Assembly: GCF_029784165.1 (NCBI RefSeq)
Contig: NC_073696.1
Span: 106,414,665 to 106,478,664 of the forward strand
Direction: 5' to 3'
Origin: Wyeomyia smithii
Taxonomy: Eukaryota; Arthropoda; Insecta; Diptera; Culicidae
Length of the DNA: 64,000 nucleotides
Made by a program: the position numbers and the translations under genes. How positions within the stretch are numbered: position 1 is the first letter of the stretch; each line of letters opens with the position of its first letter. The notes beneath the pieces were generated by a model that made no database searches, was not told the DNA's origin, and was given only the letters and a program-made list of their open reading frames with translations. This document shows, piece by piece, positions 22,850 to 35,900 of this stretch.

Positions 22850-23740
22850 AAGATGATTGGCACTTATGAATGAAATATATGCTCAAAGACTTGTGCGTTT
22901 GAAATAAATGACGTCTTCGGTAATGTTGTAGCTAGTAAAATTCCTGTATAGGCTGTCAAAAAAATCCTACAAAATACATTTTATTCATTAGCACTAAAAG
23001 CTTTTACTTTAGTTTTTATAAGTTTTAAATAAATATTTTTTTTTGCTTCCTAAATTGATGTCAATGACACTGAAGCACGATTCTGGTGCCAAACAATGCC
23101 CAAAAAAAAAGAATCCTAATCAGGAAAAGACACAGTAACCGCAATTTATTCTTGGGTTAATTGTGTGGAGTGTCTATGAACAAAATGTGAGAGTTATATT
23201 GTTCCCAGATTTGTTAATTAAAAAAAAATAATAAAAGAAACGGATTATCCGGAATGTAAATGCCAATTTAACAACTGAAACGTGCATTTTTTTCGAAAAA
23301 ATATCTAAGTATAATTTTCAGAAGAAGAGAGGCTATATAAATTCCAGATAACTCTGTAGCCTTCCTCTCTCAGTAACGCCAATGATCTTACGATTGGGTC
23401 GCAATCAATAAAAAAACATCGTTTTCCAATTAGTTTGATTCGTATTGTTCAAACGAGAAACATGTTTATAAAAACAATAAACTAGTATTCGACTAGTAAC
23501 AGCAATTATACTTGTATTCGTGACATTCCTGCTTTATGTTTAAGAAAACTAATAAAACAACATTAGATCTTTTACCGTATTTATACAATCAGAGTGTGAC
23601 TTCGATCGATTGATGATAAGAGCATTTTCATCATTTATACCGACGGCTAGACTATTGGAATCATATTGTTGTGGTTGTTCCCGCAGATCTCGGTCAGAGT
23701 GATTGCCGTACTCGCTGTCGGTGCCATTTATATTAGCGAA
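22850..23740. other. No gene; upstream of lysozyme
   Basis: AT-rich sequence with no recognised repeat; lysozyme promoter elements should lie at its right end, but none is certain. Confidence 0.4.
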
Positions 23741-24288
23741 ATGATTCATTTCAAATTGTTGACCTTATTCGGTTTCATTTTTATGGCGAACGGAATCTTT
23801 CTCTCCAATCTCAATTCTACGTGCTTCCGTTGTATTTGCGAAGCTTCAACAGGTTGCAGCAATCGATTACAGTGCGGACAAGGGGTTAGTAGACACAATT
23901 TATTGGCGGAAGGCAGATTGGGTTTATTCAAAGTTTAGTGCTTTGATGATCGTTGAAGGCTTAGTGTTTCTTTTCTTCTAAATTTTAGTATTGTGGGCCG
24001 TTTTCTATTTCTCGAGCCTATTGGATCGATGCTGGGAAGGTGGTCAAGGCTGATGACGATCCCAATCGTTGGGGCTCGTACGAAGATTGCGCCAATCAGT
24101 ATGCTTGCGCTACCAATATAATAACACAATACATGGAGAAATATGGAAAAGATTGTAATAATGATGGGCTGGTGGATTGTGTCGATTACGCTATGCTACA
24201 TATCAACGGAGGGCCAACTTGTCATTTAGCGTTGAACTCAGACTTCAGACTAAAGTTCCGCAGTTGCTTGCAAAAAAGTCAACAATGA
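23741..24288 (+). CDS. i-type (invertebrate, destabilase-like) lysozyme
   Basis: Two exons, 23,741-23,884 and 23,989-24,288, are joined in phase 0 by GGG|GTTAGT and TTTTAG|TATTGT with a 104-base intron, giving 147 residues. Residues 1-16 or so are a signal peptide (FKLLTLFGFIFMANG). The mature part starts in the destabilase pattern CFRCICEASTGCSN, with the presumed catalytic Glu in ICEAS, then YCGPFSISRAYWIDAGK with the catalytic Asp in WIDAGK. The rest has the Cys-rich order of the family: YEDCANQYACATNIITQYM, KDCNNDGLVDCVDYAMLH, GGPTCH and SCL. i-type lysozymes cleave peptidoglycan, and some have isopeptidase activity. The more upstream in-frame Met (23,666) was rejected because it would bury the signal peptide. 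The gene is convergent with the DUF389 gene. Confidence 0.93.
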
Positions 24289-24297
24289 CCCAGGGAG

Positions 24298-24503
24298 AAT
24301 AAATCACGAAACTTTTTTGTGTAATGCATACAGGCCTTATGTTTTCGAAAAAAATTCTGATTTAACATTCATTTAAACATATCATACATGAAAGAATTCC
24401 TAACCGATTAGTAAATTTACAACCCTACAATGTACATTTACTACTATTTGGTTTATCAAACGCAATTGACAAACAAATACGAATAATATGTACATTTAAT
24501 AAA
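24298..24503 (+). promoter_or_regulatory. Lysozyme 3' region with two AATAAA signals
   Basis: AATAAA occurs at 24,298-24,303, only 10 bases after the stop, and again at 24,498-24,503. The second is the more usual distance. It overlaps ATTAAA read on the minus strand (24,495-24,500), which could serve the convergent DUF389 gene ending at 24,559. Confidence 0.5.
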
Positions 24504-24558
24504 ATAATACACAGAAAGACAAATCTCTACAGTAGAGTCATTCGAACTTGAAAATGGC

Positions 24559-26318
24559 TCACTTTTTAGCGACAGGATCGTTAGCAGGAGTAACGGTGAA
24601 CTTGTTTGATTTTTTCAAGCTATACTTGAAGGGCCGACCCATAATGGAATTACGGCGAGATGTTCCTTCCCCGAAAACTCCTCCTCCTTGCCGCATACTA
24701 CTGGGTGGTACATCGTGAGCAACATTTTCGAGTATTTTGGATAGCGGCGCCGATGTACTACGAATCGACTCCGTGAATCGGTGATGCCGATGATGTCCTA
24801 TGTCCATTGGGTTCGAGCGTTTATGGCCGGTTGGGGACGATGGTTGACCCTGTAAAATGGGATGATAGTTATCAACAAAAATAGAAAGAGATAGTATTAA
24901 GATTAATTACGTCTTCGCTATGTTGAGGTGGTGACCATGGTTTTGAGGTGCGTGGTCTGTAAGGATGATTGGGGTAGTGGTATTGCCCTTCGTTGCCATT
25001 CGATAAACTCAAATACAGAGCTTCCAGTTCTTGAATCGATGGCCTGTGTTCTCGTTGGTGGTAATTGTGTGTTGGTGACCAGGTGTGCTGATTTCTACCT
25101 ATGGTGTTGAGTAACAGTTCTGAACCAAATCCGCGACTTTCTGGATCTTGGTTATGCAGAGCGGTCAAGTCGTGAATTAACTGCTTGCTCATGGACATTC
25201 CGTCTGTGGAGTGCAGTGTTCTGTTGTAGTCTCTAGCGATCTTAATGTCATGCTTCCAGAACTGTTTCTGGTCTTGAGGAACAATTGGAGCAACTTCTTT
25301 GATCTGGAAATTGAATCAAAATTCAGTACCATTGATAGCTGACACGGAAACTACGATTACCTTGAGGAATATAACACCCATCAGATAGATACAAACGACA
25401 TTGAGAAGCGTTAAGCACATACTCATGCATCCAAGTGTAAAAAGTTCAATGGTTTGGTTATCTGAATAAATATTGGTCTTCACAACAGCGCTATATCGTT
25501 CACTTGTGGATCCTAGTACTAAACACAATACTGAGAGCGCCCATAAAACACCCTACCATGAGTCAAAAACATGAATTATTTTACAAATTGTTCGTTTTTG
25601 TTGAATAAACCTTACCGCGTTAACCGCTGGAGGTAAGAGGGACGCTGAAATGGCAACACCGACGAGGGAACCTATATTTTCGCCTAAAATTGCAATGGCC
25701 ACGGCTGCTCCTGAAGGTAATGCGATCGCCACTCCTATTGCCAATGAGTGAACTTCGCATCGACTGAGCATTTCGTTGGTAATTCCTTCACCCACGCCGT
25801 ACCGTTCGTCTAAGCTGCACACGATCAGCCCAAAAATAAAGCCAACCGATATGGTTAGTGAGATTCCAATCATTTCATTCTTCAGACCCATAAGTTGTAG
25901 ACTTCTTTCTTTGATAACAGTTCCGAAAATGCCAGCAATAATTGGACCCTGAACATAGCATAGAGAAAAAGAGGCAGTCAAATGTCGACATTCAGGCGCA
26001 TTAAATTTGCTTCAGCTTACCATTAAGGGAGAGATAAGCATACTGGCAATTAAAAACAACGTACTATCCTCAACCAATCCGAACGCTGCTAAGATGCTGG
26101 GTGAAGGAAAACATGCATTAGTGCAGTTGTTGATTGATTAGTTTGAAGAGAGTGTGATTATCATGCAATCAACATACCTTGCGACTACCAACATGGAGAC
26201 AAAATCAAAGGTAATGGACGCGTCATGCTTCACTTCTTCAACGATTTGTGCTACGTTCAGCCGTGCTCGAACAGATGACAGAAAGTTGTTCCAGCCACCA
26301 TCCTTGCTTCCGTTGGCC
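24559..26318 (-). CDS. DUF389 gene, 3' exon cluster (exons 5-10)
   Basis: Six exons separated by short introns (58-81 bases, except 61 between exons 9 and 10) encode residues 251-725. The core signature SMLISPLMGPIIAGIFGTV spans exons 6 and 7. EVHSLAIGVAIALPSGAAVA, then VGVAISASLLPPAVNA, complete the conserved membrane core in exon 7. The stop is TGA at 24,559-24,561. Exon 5 begins one base into a codon, which fits only the two-base overhang left by exon 4 at 49,234. Confidence 0.93.
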
Positions 26319-29300
26319 CTAGAAAAATATTGATTTCAATTTAAAGTTTGCATATTTTCAGTTGTTTTATTTAAAAAATACTAAATTTATTGATTCACTT
26401 TACGTGGAAATGTATTAACACAGAATAATAAAAGGCAGAACAGGAAGGTTAGAGTTAAGAAGTTTGAGCAATATTGGAGTCAAGAATCTTGAGTTAGGAG
26501 TCAAGAATATTCGCACATTTGTTTTAACGAAAATCATTCAGATACAAAATTTTGGTATACACTTTTTAGTAATTGAACTGGTCAAAAATATAATTACAGT
26601 TTGACAATGCATATTAAAATTTTTTACGAAAAATATTATCAAATGTTAGTTTCCCTCATATATTTGCGAAAAGACATAAGAAATTCTACTGAGGCATTCC
26701 ATGGGAAACAGGTAAATAAATTTTTTTAGACCATGTCATTTCCGATTTCGCTGAAACTATTCACAGTTGCTAACTCTACTGATTTTGATTGTTAACTCTA
26801 CTGATTTTTTTTGAAAATATTTTTTATTATAAAATAGAATCAATTACAATCATTGGTTACGAGATAATTTTACTGCAGCATACCGAATCCGAAGTTTTCA
26901 AGAGGTTGATCTTAAACAGCTCAGGAATGTCAAAACATCAAGGTATCGAGACATTTTCTTTTTCCGTTGTTTTTCATTTGTTCTCAGTTACTTAGGATAA
27001 GATTCAATTTGATTTATTATTATAAATTTCCTAATTTGTTACCCGGCCATAGTGTGCAATTGGGATGTTTAGCTATTCACGGATTTCCGATTTTTATATA
27101 TCATCTGAAAGAGTGTAATTTTCTGAATAAAACGTAATTTTTTAAAACATTATATCATTATCCTTCGATTTTTAAATGAAGAATAAAAATTCGCTCTAAA
27201 TCGCTACAATGACAGTTGGTATATGGGCGAGCTGTCATTGTAGCGATTTCGAGCAGATTTCGAGCAGTTTTAATTCGTGATTTAAAAAGCGAAGGACAAC
27301 GATAGAAAAGTTTTTTAAATCACGTTTTACTTAGAAAATGTATATCTTTCAGATGATATAAAAAACTGATATAGCTAAACAACTCAATTTTGCGAACAAT
27401 TGAAATGTATACCTCTACTAAATGAATACCTCTACTCAGATGGATCGTCAGGTTTATTTATTTTTTATTTCCGGCCTAAAACATGATCCCATTGAGTTTT
27501 ATTCAGATGACTGAAATTAATAAAGTCAGATCAAACAAGTTAAGAGCTGTCATTAAGGACCTTATTCAAGCCAACAAAAAAATGCTGCATCCGATTTGTA
27601 TACTAGAAAATATCATATTTATGTTCTTGTGCGAAATATGGGAATCGACGCTTATCCATAAAGGACGCACAGCCCAAAGTACAATTCTGGCAGCGTAAAT
27701 GGAATCATTTCTCACCCCGTATTCTAACACCTGTACACGCCAAAATTCGACACAGTTCACTAAACTAAGCTATTTTTACCACAAACCTTAGATATATCGA
27801 TGAAAAAACTACTTCACGTAGTTGATAACGCTTTATTTTATTTTTCACTCTATTTTCAAATTATTGTGATACAAATGAAAAAAAAAAGGCAAGAACTTCT
27901 AAAGTGGCCTAGTGTAGGTTGTAGGTCTTGTTGAGTATAACATTCGCTCATACTATAAATTTTTCAAACACCCCCAAAATCTGAAGTTATGGTCAAAATA
28001 CGGTTTTTCCAAAATTGCTAGAATATTGAAAATCGGCCAAGAAATGATTGAGTTAAAAAAAGTTGTATGCACTTTGGACCTCAGTGCCCCGTATTTTGAC
28101 CATAACTTCAGATTTTGGGGGTGTTTGGAAAATTTCTAAAGGGTGTTCACGATGAAATTGCCACACACAAAATTGATTCGCAAAATTCGAGTTTTCATCC
28201 GATTGCCATCAAATTTTCAGGGATTGAAAAATAACTATTAAACTTCATTTTACTATTTTACTCGTATTTTATTTACAGTCCATATGCAAATGCCCGCACC
28301 TTGGCCTTAACCCCGGCCATAAGATTGTGCACAACCTGTGAATCAACCGTTTTTTGCATGTAAACCCATACTTTCTTCAGTTTCTCGACTGTCTTCACTA
28401 TCTTAGGTTGTTTAAGAAGGTGCTGCTTCATAATCGCCCAGTACTTTTCGATGGGGCGGAGCTCCGGAGTGTTGGGAGGGTTGAACATTTTCGGCACGAA
28501 ATTTACCTTATTGTCCGCATACCACTTCAGCACGTCCTTGGAGTAGTGGCATGAGACCAAATTCGGCCAGAAGATTGTTGAAACGTTGTGGGCCTTCAGG
28601 AGAGGAAGCAGCCGCTTCTGGAGGCACTCTTTCATGTACACCTGTCCGTTCATCGTGTCCTGGGTCACGAAAGGTGCACTCCGCTTCCCGCACGTGCAGA
28701 TGGTTTGCCAAACCAGGAATTTCTTCGCAAATTAGGACTTCTTCTGAGTGCGGACATGCTCCGGAACGTTGAACTTATCCTTGGCAGTGAAAAACAGGTT
28801 GCCGGGAATCTGTTTGAAGTCGGCCTTCACATATGTTTCGTCGTCCATGATGCAGCATTCAACTTTTGTCAGCATGTTGAGGTACAACTTCCTGGCACGG
28901 GTTTTGGCGAACTTGTTCTGCTTCTCGTCGCGATTAGGGGCCTTTTGTACCTTGAACGTTCGAAACCCAGCCTTAGTTTTAGCCTTCTGGACAAAACTTC
29001 GGATTAAGTGCAGCTTCTTAGCCACATCCCGAACGGAGGCGTTCGGGTTTCGGTTGAAGGCCCCAACTACGCGGTCGTGATTTTTGGTGTTGTACGGAAT
29101 ACTTTTTCCTTCACTTCTGGGCTTCCGACGGTGGTCAATCGTTCCTCAAACCGCTTAATCACTCGCGACACCGTGGAATTCGCAATTCCCAACGTTTTAG
29201 CGATGGAACGATGCGAGAGATCCTTGTTCTCGTGATGAATGCGCAAGATTTTATCACGCACGAGCTGTTTTTTCGACTCCATTTCCGCGAGTTTTGATCA

Positions 29301-29881
29301 CAGGACTTTAAAACTTGCAGGATGTGAATAATGCACTATGAACTAAATCCACCCAAATTTTCATTAAATTCTACCCGACGGTTAAAAAGTTAAAGCAATT
29401 TCATGGTGTGGCAATTTCATCGTGGACAGCCTTTAGTATGAGCGAATGTTACACTCAACAAGACCTACAACCTACACTAGGTGCCGTTAGAAGCTCTAAA
29501 TCGCTGTAGCACAGTATTATTTATTACGCCTTAAGCATAGTTTACAGTTCCAAGCGAAGTGAAAAATTTGACAAGTGAAAAAGCGTAAATTTTCGCTTGC
29601 GAAATCTGTCGTGAAAACCCGTTTGTGGAACACGCAGGTATTTCACCAGCCTACAGTTTACAGTTCAAGTGAAGCGAAATTCACGTGTTTACACTCCGAG
29701 CGAAGTGAAAATTGGCCACAACTGACAGAATATAAACGCACGCAAGTTTCCGCTTGCTGCTACTTTTTGCCTTTCTCCTAGAAAGGTATAGCAATCACTT
29801 GCAAAACCGAAAGTATAAAAGTGCTCCAAAGGGCCGAATGGCATATATCACTCGACTCAGCTCGACGAGCTGAGCATTTTC

Positions 29882-29936
<55 letters not shown>

Positions 29937-32900
29937 AGATTTTCATTTTCACTCACTTTTCTCAGAGATGGCTGACCCGATTTCCACAAAATTAGTGTCA
30001 AATGAAAGGTCTAGCTGCCTCATAACATCCAATTGTCGAACTTGTTTTGCTTATCGTCATGATTTGGAGTCACCACCTTTTTCTAAGTCGACAGTCCGTC
30101 ACAGTTGTAGAAGACACTCGCGACATCTCGAACGGAAAGGACAGATTTCGCTTGAAACTGCTTTTCGTCGTTTTTGCGGCCTTCGCATTTCGATTGCCTC
30201 GCGGATCCTGTCTTCCTTGCAGTCGACAAACGTTTTCCAAACACTTTTATTACGTTGGCGACGGTTGATTTGACCACAATTTTACCAACTTGGCGTGCGA
30301 GTGGTTCGAATTTTAGCGATGCGAGAGCAAAATTTGAATACGTTGCTTCTCTTGCTTCGAAGCCATTTTCACAATTGCAGTGCAAATGTCAAAATGAAAC
30401 ATAAGATATAAGATGAGGGGTGTTCAGGTTTTTTGATACACCATAAAAATAATACGACATATTGAAGTTGACCAATTTTTGACCGTAACACCCTTTAATT
30501 TGTTCATTATTTGTTTTTTCTTTGGATTATTGTATTACAAATCAAATAAGCCACAGAGTATCGAAACAAATAAAACTGAGCTAACTAAAAGCTAAGAAGA
30601 AGGCTTATTTATACAATTTTAGGGATTTCAGTTTTTATATTGTTTTATATTCAGTTTTTTAATTAGCGAGTGAATCTCCAGCCTAAAAACACTAGCCATT
30701 CACAAAATATAAAAATGCTACATATCTATTGGATAAGTTTATTCACAGTCATTGTCATAGCATGAAACTTTTGGTACTGTAAGAAACACAAGTTGTTTTA
30801 CACAGTAGTGCTAGCTATTGAAGTACAAAAAGTGCGATTAGGCTACCGACAAAATTATTGAAAACAGCATATTTTGCTTAAACCACAAAACGTTTGTGTT
30901 TTTTCATAGAGGAAACATTTTTCAACATCTGTACATATAAAAAGGGAGTTCTGTCTGTCTGTCTGATATATACTTGGAAACTACTAAACCGCTCGACATA
31001 AAAATTTGTATATAGGAGTTTTTGGGGCCGGGAAAGGTTCTCATGATAGTTTGAGACCCCTCCTTCCTTTGGAAAAAGGCGCTCCAATGCAAATGTTGAA
31101 ATAATAGCAAATTTTTGCATAACTCGAGAACTAATCGAGTAAATGAAGCCAAATTTGGCACGTTAATGTGATGAGAAGCAAGACATATTTCTGCTACCAA
31201 AGAACTCCTCCATCCTCCCTGGTCTGGAAGGGAGGGCTCCCATACAAACGAAATATAAATATCTGAATAATTCGAGATTTAATCAGGCAAATAAAACCAA
31301 ATTTGGCGTTCACGAGAGCAAGAAATATTCATGTGGTAGATCGACACCCCTCCCTTTCCTCGAAGGGGAGGGCTTCCATACAAATGAAACACAAATTTTT
31401 GCATGAATCCAGAACTAATCAAGCAAATGGAACCAAAATTTGCATGTGAAAATTTTTAGGGGCAAAAAATATATCAATGGTGATTTGACGCCCCTCACTC
31501 TTCTGGAAGGGAGCGATCCCATACTAATAAAACAAACATTTCTGCACAATTCAAGAATTAACCAAGCAAATGGAACCAACCTTGGCTTTGGGGGCAACAA
31601 ATAGTTTCATGATGGTTCGACACTTCTCCTTCTTCAGTAAGGGAGGGGTACCATACATAACACAAATTTATGCACAATTCGAGAACTAATCGAGCAAATG
31701 GAACCAAATTTGGCATGTGAAGGTTTTGGAGGTGAAAAATGTTTCTCTCATAGTTTGACACACCTCTCTACTTTGGAAGAAGGAAGGGGGGCTGGAAAAC
31801 AACCGAAAGTGACCAAATACCAGCAAATATGGGTATTTCCGTAATCATGATGATGCACAGATGTCAAAAATCGACACCATTTTTAATTCCAAAATAGTTA
31901 CTTCCGGTTTCAGGGAAACAGCTAAAAGCGGCCAAATACTACACAATACGGCTATTCTCGTAATTGCACAGAAGCAAAAATCGGCCTTAGACACCATTTT
32001 AAATTGTGAAGCGCAGTATGCAGTTCAAAAAAAAATTCATTTTTCTATCTCAATCACATGTAAAATTCAGGTACAGAATCAGGCAATGAAATTTCTTCTC
32101 ACGGGCAGTGCGCAGCTAAAAAGAAATCATAAACCGATATGGAAAACAAAGTTCACCTGGTGTGAACACTGCTGTGAAGCGAAATGTCATTTGTTCTTGC
32201 GCGGAATAATGAACATTGCCATCATTCAGGTACTGAAAGAGTCAGGCAGTTAAATAGTTGGTCGTCGATCGTCTCACACAAGATCGTCGCGTTTTGGTAA
32301 ACGAGTGTGTTCAAGTGTGATTAAAAAAGCAAAAATCATGCGCTCGCTGACGTTAGATATCGTTACTGTTAAGTTCTCAGCTGTCAAAATTCCGTTTGGT
32401 AAAAAGGGCAAAATTTCGTGGACCTCTTTTCTTTTCAACTGCGTACCACGCTTGAGATAGTGGCATACGGCCCAAAGGGCGATTACAACCCAAATTGGTT
32501 ATCTTCGGAACCAGAATGATGTTTAGAGGCCACAAAAGAACTCCACATGTTTTTTTGAAATCCAAGATAGCGATTTCTGGTTTCTGGAAAACAGCTAAAA
32601 ATGGCCGAATACCAATATGGGTACATCCGGAACCAGCTCAGAGGCCAGAAATTAACTTCACATTGAAATTCTAATTGACGACTTCCGGTTTCTGGAAAAC
32701 AGCCGAAAGTGACCAAATATGGTATTTCTGTAATCATGATGATGCACAGATAATAAAAATCCATCTCAGACTCCATTTTGAAACCTAGAATGGTGAGGCT
32801 AGAAATTGATTCCACACTCCATTTTGAAATTCAAGTTGACGACTTCGTTTGGACAATATGGGTCGTTTTAGAATCAAGGTTATGTACAAAAGCTGAAAGG

Positions 32901-35900
32901 CAAGGATGTTCTCATTTCGATAAAACCAATCATTTCAGACGATATTTCTTTTGAGTTTGAACGTATCCAATGTCCGATTCATTATGAATTTGCAGACTTC
33001 AAACAAATCGGAAGTTAAATCTTTGGATTTAGGTGAAATCAATTTCAAGTGTTTGACAGCTAGTCATTTCTATAAATTTCCAGGAGAGTATGTCCTGAAA
33101 GTTTAGTGTGAAATGCAAAATAATTTCAAATCCCATACAATAGTTGGAAAAAGTTAATAACGCTTACTAACAATAATGCATCGACTTGAATAGCATACCT
33201 TCAAAGAACTATTATTTATACTTGGAATGTTACTATGGCAAAGAGATGTTTTACTATTATGCAATGTTTATTCTCTTTCTAGGGTTTTTCATTTTTCATG
33301 AAAAAAGAAAGTCAAGCCAGAAAACGTGTTCGTTTGATTGTCACCGTTTGAAAACAAAACAAAACTCAGAGTAATAGTCTTGTTGTTTTAACTGTATTTA
33401 TGTAAATTCGTTCTGTGTACTGGACATTTTCATTTCACGACTAGTGAATGGATTGAAAAATACTACCCCGAAAGAAACCATTTCCGGAATCCGAATTAAT
33501 TTCGATGTTTCATTTTGATAACGCTTGCTGTTGGATTCTCATTTTCGCTTTACCGAAGAAACTTTGAAGATCTTTTGGTTAGATTTTCAGAAAATGTTGT
33601 TGCGTGACTGTGAAAGATACGCGTAAAATATTTCATCAGAGTATGATTGTATTGATATTGACTGTAAGAGTATTGATGACAGCTCATTACAAAGATGAAA
33701 ATCTACTGTACCTATCTGAAATGGTACTGCGTTCATTGGAAGTGAAAATTGATGAAGATTGGTTATGGTGCTTATTACGGGAGTCACTTCACGGTGAAAT
33801 CAGAGTGAAGTAAACAAAATCCTGTTACGGGACTCACGTAAGTGAGAAAAACGTCGCAAAGTGACATCTGTCGCGGAATCTGGGTTATTATGAGTGTCAT
33901 ATCAGTGAAGTGAGAACGGAAAAAGCGACTTTTCGCGTGGAATTATTCCACGACCATTTTGAACGGTAAAATAATTCCACGAAGATGCCATAAGCTTAAA
34001 ATTGATTGATTTGTGATCTAATGGCAAAAATTGGATTTATTCTTCAGTAACGAAACGAATCAGAATTTGATCCGTGCTTTAAAGCGGTAAAAATGCAAAC
34101 TAGTTAAGGAAATTTTCGATACCGAAAAAAACATTTTTTTTGCTGCCGAATGTCTTAGAAATGCAGAACACGTGAAGATCGGGTGTTATCAAAAAAAAAA
34201 AAAAAAAACGAAAAAAACGACAGAGAAAGGTCTTGTTGTCCCATAAGACCCTATTCAATTTTATGGTAATTGGATTTTTAGTTTAGAGGTTATGTATCAA
34301 AATGTAAAAATAATGAAACATCATTATCTCGCAAACTACACGACCGGTTTCAACAAATTTGATTTCAAATGAACAGGCTACCCAGAAAACCTTTAACTTT
34401 TGAATTTTATGAAGATTGAACTTGTGGTTCAAAAATTATGAAAAGAAACGTGTTCTGAAGACTGTTTAATCTCACTCATGTTTCTCAGAGATGGCTGAAC
34501 CGATTTTCATAAAATCAGTGTCAAATGGAAGGCCTAGTTGCCCCATAAGACCCTATTGATTTGTTTTGCAATCGGACTATTACTTTGCCTGTTATGTTCA
34601 AAAATGTGAAATCCAGCTATGAAAAGGAACATATTCCGAAGACTACTTGGACTCACTCACTTTTCTCAGAGATGGCTGACCCGATTTCCACAAAATTAGT
34701 GTCAAATGAAAGGTCTAGCTGCCTCATAACATCCAATTGAATTTTACTGTAATCGAACTGTAACTTCGTCTGTAATGTAACGAATTTCACGAAAATTCAT
34801 TATCTCAGAAACTACACAACCGATTTGATCAATATTATTATCAGATGAGCGGGCTTGTTAAGGGTTAACTGATAAATTATGATTGAACACGAGGTTTCAA
34901 ATTTTGACTGCCCTATACGTTCCCATTTCATTTCATTATAATCGAGCTTAAGCAACCGTTATGTATTAAATTGTTAATAAAACAACGAAAGTCTATTATC
35001 TCAAAGATTACATGACTTATGTGAACATAACTAGTGTGTTTCCCAGGAACCAGAAGTCGCCAACCTAGAATCCAAAATGGGGTCTGTGGTCGATTTCAGC
35101 TGCTGTGTATCATTCTAGATCCGGAGATACTCATGTTAGACGGAAATCGGCCATTTTTGGCTGTTTCCCAAAAACCAGAAGTTGCCATCCTACAATTCAT
35201 GATGGCGTCTGAGGTCAATTTTTGGCTTTTTGCAACATTCTGGCTCCGGAGATACTCATATTGGGTGATATTTGGTCATTTTCAGCTGTTTTTCAGAAAC
35301 CGGAAGTCGCCATCTTAGAATTCAAAATGGTATCTGTGATCGATTTGAGGTCCTGTATATTATTATAGATCCGGATATTATTATATTGGGTGAAAATCGG
35401 CCATTTTTGGCTGTTTTCCAAAAACCGGATGTTGCCATCTTACAATCCAAAATGTTGCCTGAGATTGATTATGGAACATATTTTTTACCTCTAAAAACAC
35501 TCTCATACCAAATTTGGTTGTATTTTCTTGATTGGCTCTTCAGCTGTGGGAAATTTGTGTTTCATTTGTATGGGACCCCTCCCTTATAGAAAAGGGAGGG
35601 GTGTCAAACCATTATGCACATATTTGTTACATCTGAAAATATTCACCTGCCAAATTTGGTACCATTCAGTTGATTAGTTCTCGAGATGTGCAGAAATTTG
35701 TGTTTCATTTGTATGGAACCCCTCCCTTCCAGAAAAGAGAAGGACGTCCAACTATCATGGACAAATTTGTTACCCCTTAAAACATCCACATGCTAAATTC
35801 GGTTTCACTTGCTTGGTTTGTTCTTGAGTTGTACAGAAATTTATGTTTCAGTTGTATGGGACCCCTCCCTTCCAGAAGAGGGAGAGGTCTCAAACTATCA

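Larger units (their letters stand above)
27889..29497. mobile_element. Foldback MITE split by a mariner
   Basis: With the mariner at 28,139-29,433 removed, the flanks form one inverted-repeat element of about 310 bp. The left arm GGCCTAGTGTAGGTTGTAGG through CATTCGCTCATACTA and CAAACACCCCCAAAATCTGA matches the inverted right side (GATTTTGGGGGTGTTTG before the mariner and GTATGAGCGAATGTTACAC after it). The mariner sits at the TA in the right arm that corresponds to the TA of CATACTA in the left arm. The ends are near 27,890 and 29,496. Confidence 0.88.

Noticed and set aside
29821..30273. 150-residue open frame over the (GT)n run
   Set aside because: The first third is Cys-Val alternation from the microsatellite, and the remainder crosses from composite repeat into an antisense transposase fragment.
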